The notes beneath the pieces are model-generated. The model did not search any database, was not told the DNA's origin, and was given only the letters and a program-made list of their open reading frames with translations. DNA of 64,000 nt from Candidatus Aquicultor sp. (lineage in GTDB: Bacteria; Actinomycetota; Aquicultoria; Aquicultorales; Aquicultoraceae): positions 1 to 64,000 of the forward strand of contig DASXVE010000034.1 of assembly GCA_036504445.1 (NCBI GenBank), given 5' to 3'. Made by a program: the position numbers and the translations under genes. Of this stretch, positions 61,431 to 64,000 are shown one piece after another; the stretch's first letter is position 1, and each line of letters begins with the position of its first letter.

Positions 61431-61467
61431 AAAAAATGCTGCACCGTTAAAGCGCAGCATTTTTTTA
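61431..61467. terminator. Bidirectional terminator between rlmH and blaI
   Basis: AAAAAATGCTGC (61431-61442) pairs with GCAGCATTTTTT (61454-61465). A-run on one side and T-run on the other make it work for both strands, ending the rlmH and the blaI transcripts. Confidence 0.85.
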
Positions 61468-61510
61468 TTTAATTATGAATTGCAGAATATGTGTTTCTGA
61501 TCTTAGCTGA

Positions 61511-61936
61511 CTAGCTATTTACCAGCTCGCCATTTGTCTGCTCAAGCGATTCCAAAAATCTGTCAATTTCCACGTCGGTCAGGGTTGTTTTCTTAAGCAA
61601 GAACATCAGCGCGGGCACTGGATTGCCGCCAAGGACTTTGTCGACTACCTGGTTAATCATAACTTGGGCCATATCGTCCTGGCTAACATTAGGCGTGTAG
61701 AGATAAGCGGTCCCGCTCCGGTCTTGTTTGAGGACACCTTTGTTTGCGAGGCGACTCATAACCGTCATAATCGTTGTGTAGGCAAGCCTCTTATCCGGAT
61801 ACAGCTCTTCGAAAACGTCTTTTACCGATGCGCTTCCGATATTCCACACAACGCTCATGATATCGGCTTCAAGCTCACCAAGGCCAGAGCCGACGCCTAC
61901 TCTGTTTTTCCTGACCCGTGTTGTTTTCTTCGTCAT
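61511..61936 (-). CDS. BlaI/MecI/CopY family transcriptional repressor
   Basis: The 141-residue protein has a winged helix with GELEADIMSVVWNIGSASVK, DVFEELYPDKRLAYTTIMTV and MSRLANKGVLKQDRSGTAYL, then a helical dimer domain. BlaI-type repressors are inactivated by proteolysis through a BlaR1 or M56-type partner, but no such gene lies nearby. ATG 61936 follows AGGAGGTAACAA. A BlaI-like operator overlaps its own promoter (62055-62083), suggesting autorepression. The target genes are unknown. Confidence 0.9.
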   Translation of the reverse strand: MTKKTTRVRKNRVGVGSGLGELEADIMSVVWNIGSASVKDVFEELYPDKRLAYTTIMTVMSRLANKGVLKQDRSGTAYLYTPNVSQDDMAQVMINQVVDKVLGGNPVPALMFLLKKTTLTDVEIDRFLESLEQTNGELVNS

Positions 61937-62054
61937 TTGTTACCTCCTAGTATTGCCCGGCTGTCAGTATGTATATTGCTAAGGAAAAAATATGCATGAT
62001 TGGTTAGTCGAGATTGGGTACATATTCCGCTGTCAAGGAATTAAAACGCTTGCA

Positions 62055-62083
62055 GTTATACTATAATATAATGTAGTAAACAA
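62055..62083 (-). promoter_or_regulatory. blaI promoter with BlaI-like operator
   Basis: On the minus strand TTGTTT (62083-62078), 17 bp and TATAAC (62060-62055) form a promoter. The spacer holds the inverted half-sites TACTA (62059-62063 in plus coordinates) and TAGTA (62074-62078), including TGTAGTA as in BlaI/MecI operators (TACTACA-N2-TGTAGTA), but with a spacing 4 bp longer. Confidence 0.5.
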
Positions 62084-62188
62084 GCTGAGTATTATCTCAA
62101 CCTTACTTTATCTCCATAGAAAGTCAACTCACCCAAAAGGTGTATGCCGGGGAGGGGTGCCAGGGAGGGGTACCGTGCAACTGCCCTG

Positions 62189-63850
62189 CTACATTCTCTC
62201 TGGCGCGTCAACTCCGAGTATCGAAAGAACGCTCCTCAACACGGTTGTGGTGGCCTCGCACAACGCCATCCTGGCGGTTGAAAGCTCTTGATCTTCGCTG
62301 ACCACACGACACTTCGTATAGAAGTAATGAAACGTCGATGCGAGCTCTTGCGCGTATGCCGTCAACGGGTGCGGCGCACGTTGACGTGCTGCGCGCTCCA
62401 AAATTTCGGGCCACTCAGCCAGCTTGCGGATAAGATCAAGCTCCGGCTCGGTTGCGAGAACACCGCAATTTATTCTTCCCGAGAGATTGACCCCCTCGGC
62501 CTCCGCAAACCGTACGATACTTGAAATCCTGGCGTGCGCGTACTGGACGTAGTATACCGGGTTGTCGTTCGATTGCTGTTTTGCAAGATCGATATCGAAA
62601 TCGACCGCGCTATCCGTGCTTCTCATCAGGAAGAAGTAACGCACCGCATCGCGGCCGACTTCTTCGAGCAGCTCGTCTAGCGTAACCATCTCTCCGGTGC
62701 GTTTTGACATGCGCACAGGCTCACCACCCCTTAGCAAGTTTACAAGCTGTCCGATGATAATTTCAAGTGCATCCGACGGGTATCCAAGTGCCTGTATTGC
62801 AGCCTTCATACGACCGATATAGCCGTGATGGTCGGCGCCCCAGATGTTAATGAGCGTGTTAAAACCGCGCTCGAGCTTGTTGCGGTGATACGCTATGTCG
62901 GCGGCAAAATAAGTGGGCTCGCCGTTGGCCCGGATGAGAACACGGTCTTTTTCTTCGCCAAATTCCGTGGCCTTGAACCATACTGCGCCTTCATGATCGT
63001 AGACGTAGCCGCGCTCGCGAAGCTCGGCAATAGCTATTTCGACCGCATACGATTCGTGAAGCGTGCGCTCGCTGAACCAGGTGTCAAAGTGTACACCCAT
63101 GGCTTCGAGCGTAACCTTAAGGTGTTCGAGCACCTGCTTGTATGCGCGATCTTTAAAAATTGCTTCGCGTTCGGCTTCGGCCATCCCCAGGTATGAGTCG
63201 TCTTCGTCCACGATGATCTCGCGGGCGATGTCTTTAATATACTCGCCATGGTATCCGTCTTCGGGGAAGGGGATGTCTTGCCCTAGAAGCTCGGCGTATC
63301 GCACGGCAACCGATTTCGCAAAGATGTTCATCTGGTTGCCGTAATCATTGACGTAGAATTCGCGCTCGACCTCATAGCCGTTGGCGGCAAGCACGTTGGA
63401 GAGGGTGTCGCCGACCGCCGCCCACCGGCCGTGCCCGATATGCATCGGTCCGACGGGGTTGGCGCTGACGAATTCCACCTGGACGCGCTGCCCGGCGCCG
63501 CGGTCTGAGTAACCGAACTTTTCGCCCTCGTCAAAGATTTGCCGGAGCACGTCGTAGAGCCATTCGTTGCTTAGATAGAAGTTAATAAAACCGGGGCCCG
63601 CAATTTCGATTTTTTCAAAGTAGCGGCTGGTATCCCCAAGCGATTCAACGATGATGTCGGCGATAGCGCGCGGCGCCATTTTAGCAGGTTTGGCCAGCAT
63701 CATCGCCGCGTTGGTCGCCCAATCGCCGTGGGCTTTCTCCCGAGGGTGCTCGAGGACGACCGGAGGAAGCTCGTCTATCGGCAATCTTCCAGTTCGTTGC
63801 GCCCGTTCAAGGGCTTCGGTTACCAATTGTGTTAGTTTTTCCTTAATCAT
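62189..63850 (-). CDS. argS: Arginyl-tRNA synthetase ArgS
   Basis: ArgS charges tRNA-Arg and needs the tRNA for activation. From ATG 63850 (AAAGGG upstream) the product is 553 residues, the usual size. It has VEFVSANPVGPMHIGHGRWA (HIGH motif), YVNDYGNQMNIFAKSVAVRY, INIWGADHHGYIGRMKAAIQ, RMSKRTGEMVTLDELLEEVG (KMSKS position) and a C-terminal DALR anticodon domain with YVQYAHARISSIVRFAEAEG. The longer frame reaching 63949 adds 33 residues that are not expected. It ends at TGA or equivalent 62189. Confidence 0.96.
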   Translation of the reverse strand: MIKEKLTQLVTEALERAQRTGRLPIDELPPVVLEHPREKAHGDWATNAAMMLAKPAKMAPRAIADIIVESLGDTSRYFEKIEIAGPGFINFYLSNEWLYDVLRQIFDEGEKFGYSDRGAGQRVQVEFVSANPVGPMHIGHGRWAAVGDTLSNVLAANGYEVEREFYVNDYGNQMNIFAKSVAVRYAELLGQDIPFPEDGYHGEYIKDIAREIIVDEDDSYLGMAEAEREAIFKDRAYKQVLEHLKVTLEAMGVHFDTWFSERTLHESYAVEIAIAELRERGYVYDHEGAVWFKATEFGEEKDRVLIRANGEPTYFAADIAYHRNKLERGFNTLINIWGADHHGYIGRMKAAIQALGYPSDALEIIIGQLVNLLRGGEPVRMSKRTGEMVTLDELLEEVGRDAVRYFFLMRSTDSAVDFDIDLAKQQSNDNPVYYVQYAHARISSIVRFAEAEGVNLSGRINCGVLATEPELDLIRKLAEWPEILERAARQRAPHPLTAYAQELASTFHYFYTKCRVVSEDQELSTARMALCEATTTVLRSVLSILGVDAPERM

Positions 63851-63958
63851 GCTCGCACCCTTTGAAAATATATTGAATATTGAAAAATTGATATAGTCAT
63901 GACATGTTAATTGATTTTGCGGTGGCTTTGCCATGACGTTGAACTTCACAAATAATAT

Positions 63959-63964
63959 ATTATA
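63959..63964 (-). promoter_or_regulatory. -10 box of an argS promoter
   Basis: On the minus strand TATAAT (63964-63959) lies about 110 bp before the argS start. A -35 box with TTCACC about 16 bp upstream is weak. Confidence 0.45.
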
Positions 63965-64000
63965 CCAGTTTTTGGAGCATGGTGAATGGGAGGGGCGGGA

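Noticed and set aside
62130-62185. T-box-like sequence GGGAGGGGTACCG
   Set aside because: It lies downstream of the minus-strand argS and no plus-strand gene follows; the T-box core and stem I features are missing. No T-box was seen before lysS, gltX or cysS either.
1-64000. tRNA, rRNA, CRISPR array, insertion sequence or prophage
   Set aside because: Looked for tRNA T-loop motifs, repeat-spacer periodicity and transposase or integrase reading frames; none was found.

Overview
The window comes from the chromosome of a flagellated, Gram-positive-type (monoderm) bacterium. Flagellar rod, hook and motor genes are present without P-ring or L-ring genes. The housekeeping gene order mixes actinobacterial arrangements (tilS-hpt-ftsH-folE-folP-folK, nadABC-birA-coaX-lysS) with Firmicutes-like ones (clpC-radA-disA-PIN/TRAM-ispDF-gltX-cysS-rlmB-yacP-sigH). 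A deep-branching, probably anaerobic Actinomycetota lineage is my best inference; no rRNA gene is present to test it. Nearly every gene is on the + strand. GTG and TTG starts are common. No tRNA, rRNA, CRISPR array, insertion sequence or prophage was seen.

Region 1 (1-6.9 kb): the end of flaG, then fliD and fliS closed by a strong terminator. Two large surface-glycan-type proteins follow: a CgeB-like glycosyltransferase fused to a methyltransferase, and a TPR protein with a degenerate GT2 domain. After them come an unknown 63-residue ORF behind a sigma-28-like promoter and an AT-rich regulatory gap. Region 2 (6.9-22.2 kb): a BldC/excisionase-like small HTH protein, then a flagellar operon flgB-flgC-fliE-fliF-fliG-fliH-fliI-fliJ-lytic transglycosylase-MotE-like-fliK-flgD-flagellar operon protein-flgE, a terminator, then flbD-fliL-fliM-fliY. 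Near-perfect sigma-28 promoters lie inside this cluster. Region 3 (22.2-25.3 kb): a sparse stretch with a 36-residue membrane microprotein, a Cys-rich small protein, a LysE-type exporter and an orphan amino-acid-binding lipoprotein.

Region 4 (25.4-43.5 kb): tilS, hpt, ftsH; folate genes folE-folP-folK (no folB); NAD genes nadA-nadB-nadC; a DedA protein, birA and a BirA-operator-controlled bioY; a nitroreductase; coaX; an htrA with an 11-nt direct-repeat operator. A self-contained three-gene cassette follows (HTH regulator, 'quinate dehydrogenase-like' protein, acyl-ACP-reductase-like oxidoreductase) with its own promoter, palindromic operator and terminator. This cassette is the best candidate for an undescribed system.

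Region 5 (43.5-64 kb): greA with an attenuator-like leader, lysS, clpC-radA, disA, a divergent MazG-like helical protein, a PIN/TRAM membrane protein, ispD-ispF-gltX-cysS-rlmB-yacP, sigH, a second htrA, rlmH, then blaI and argS on the minus strand. A 24-bp palindrome with 22 of 24 positions identical occurs before nadB and between radA and disA, which suggests one unidentified regulator linking the two loci. All calls are from reading the sequence and remembered family features; no database search was run.
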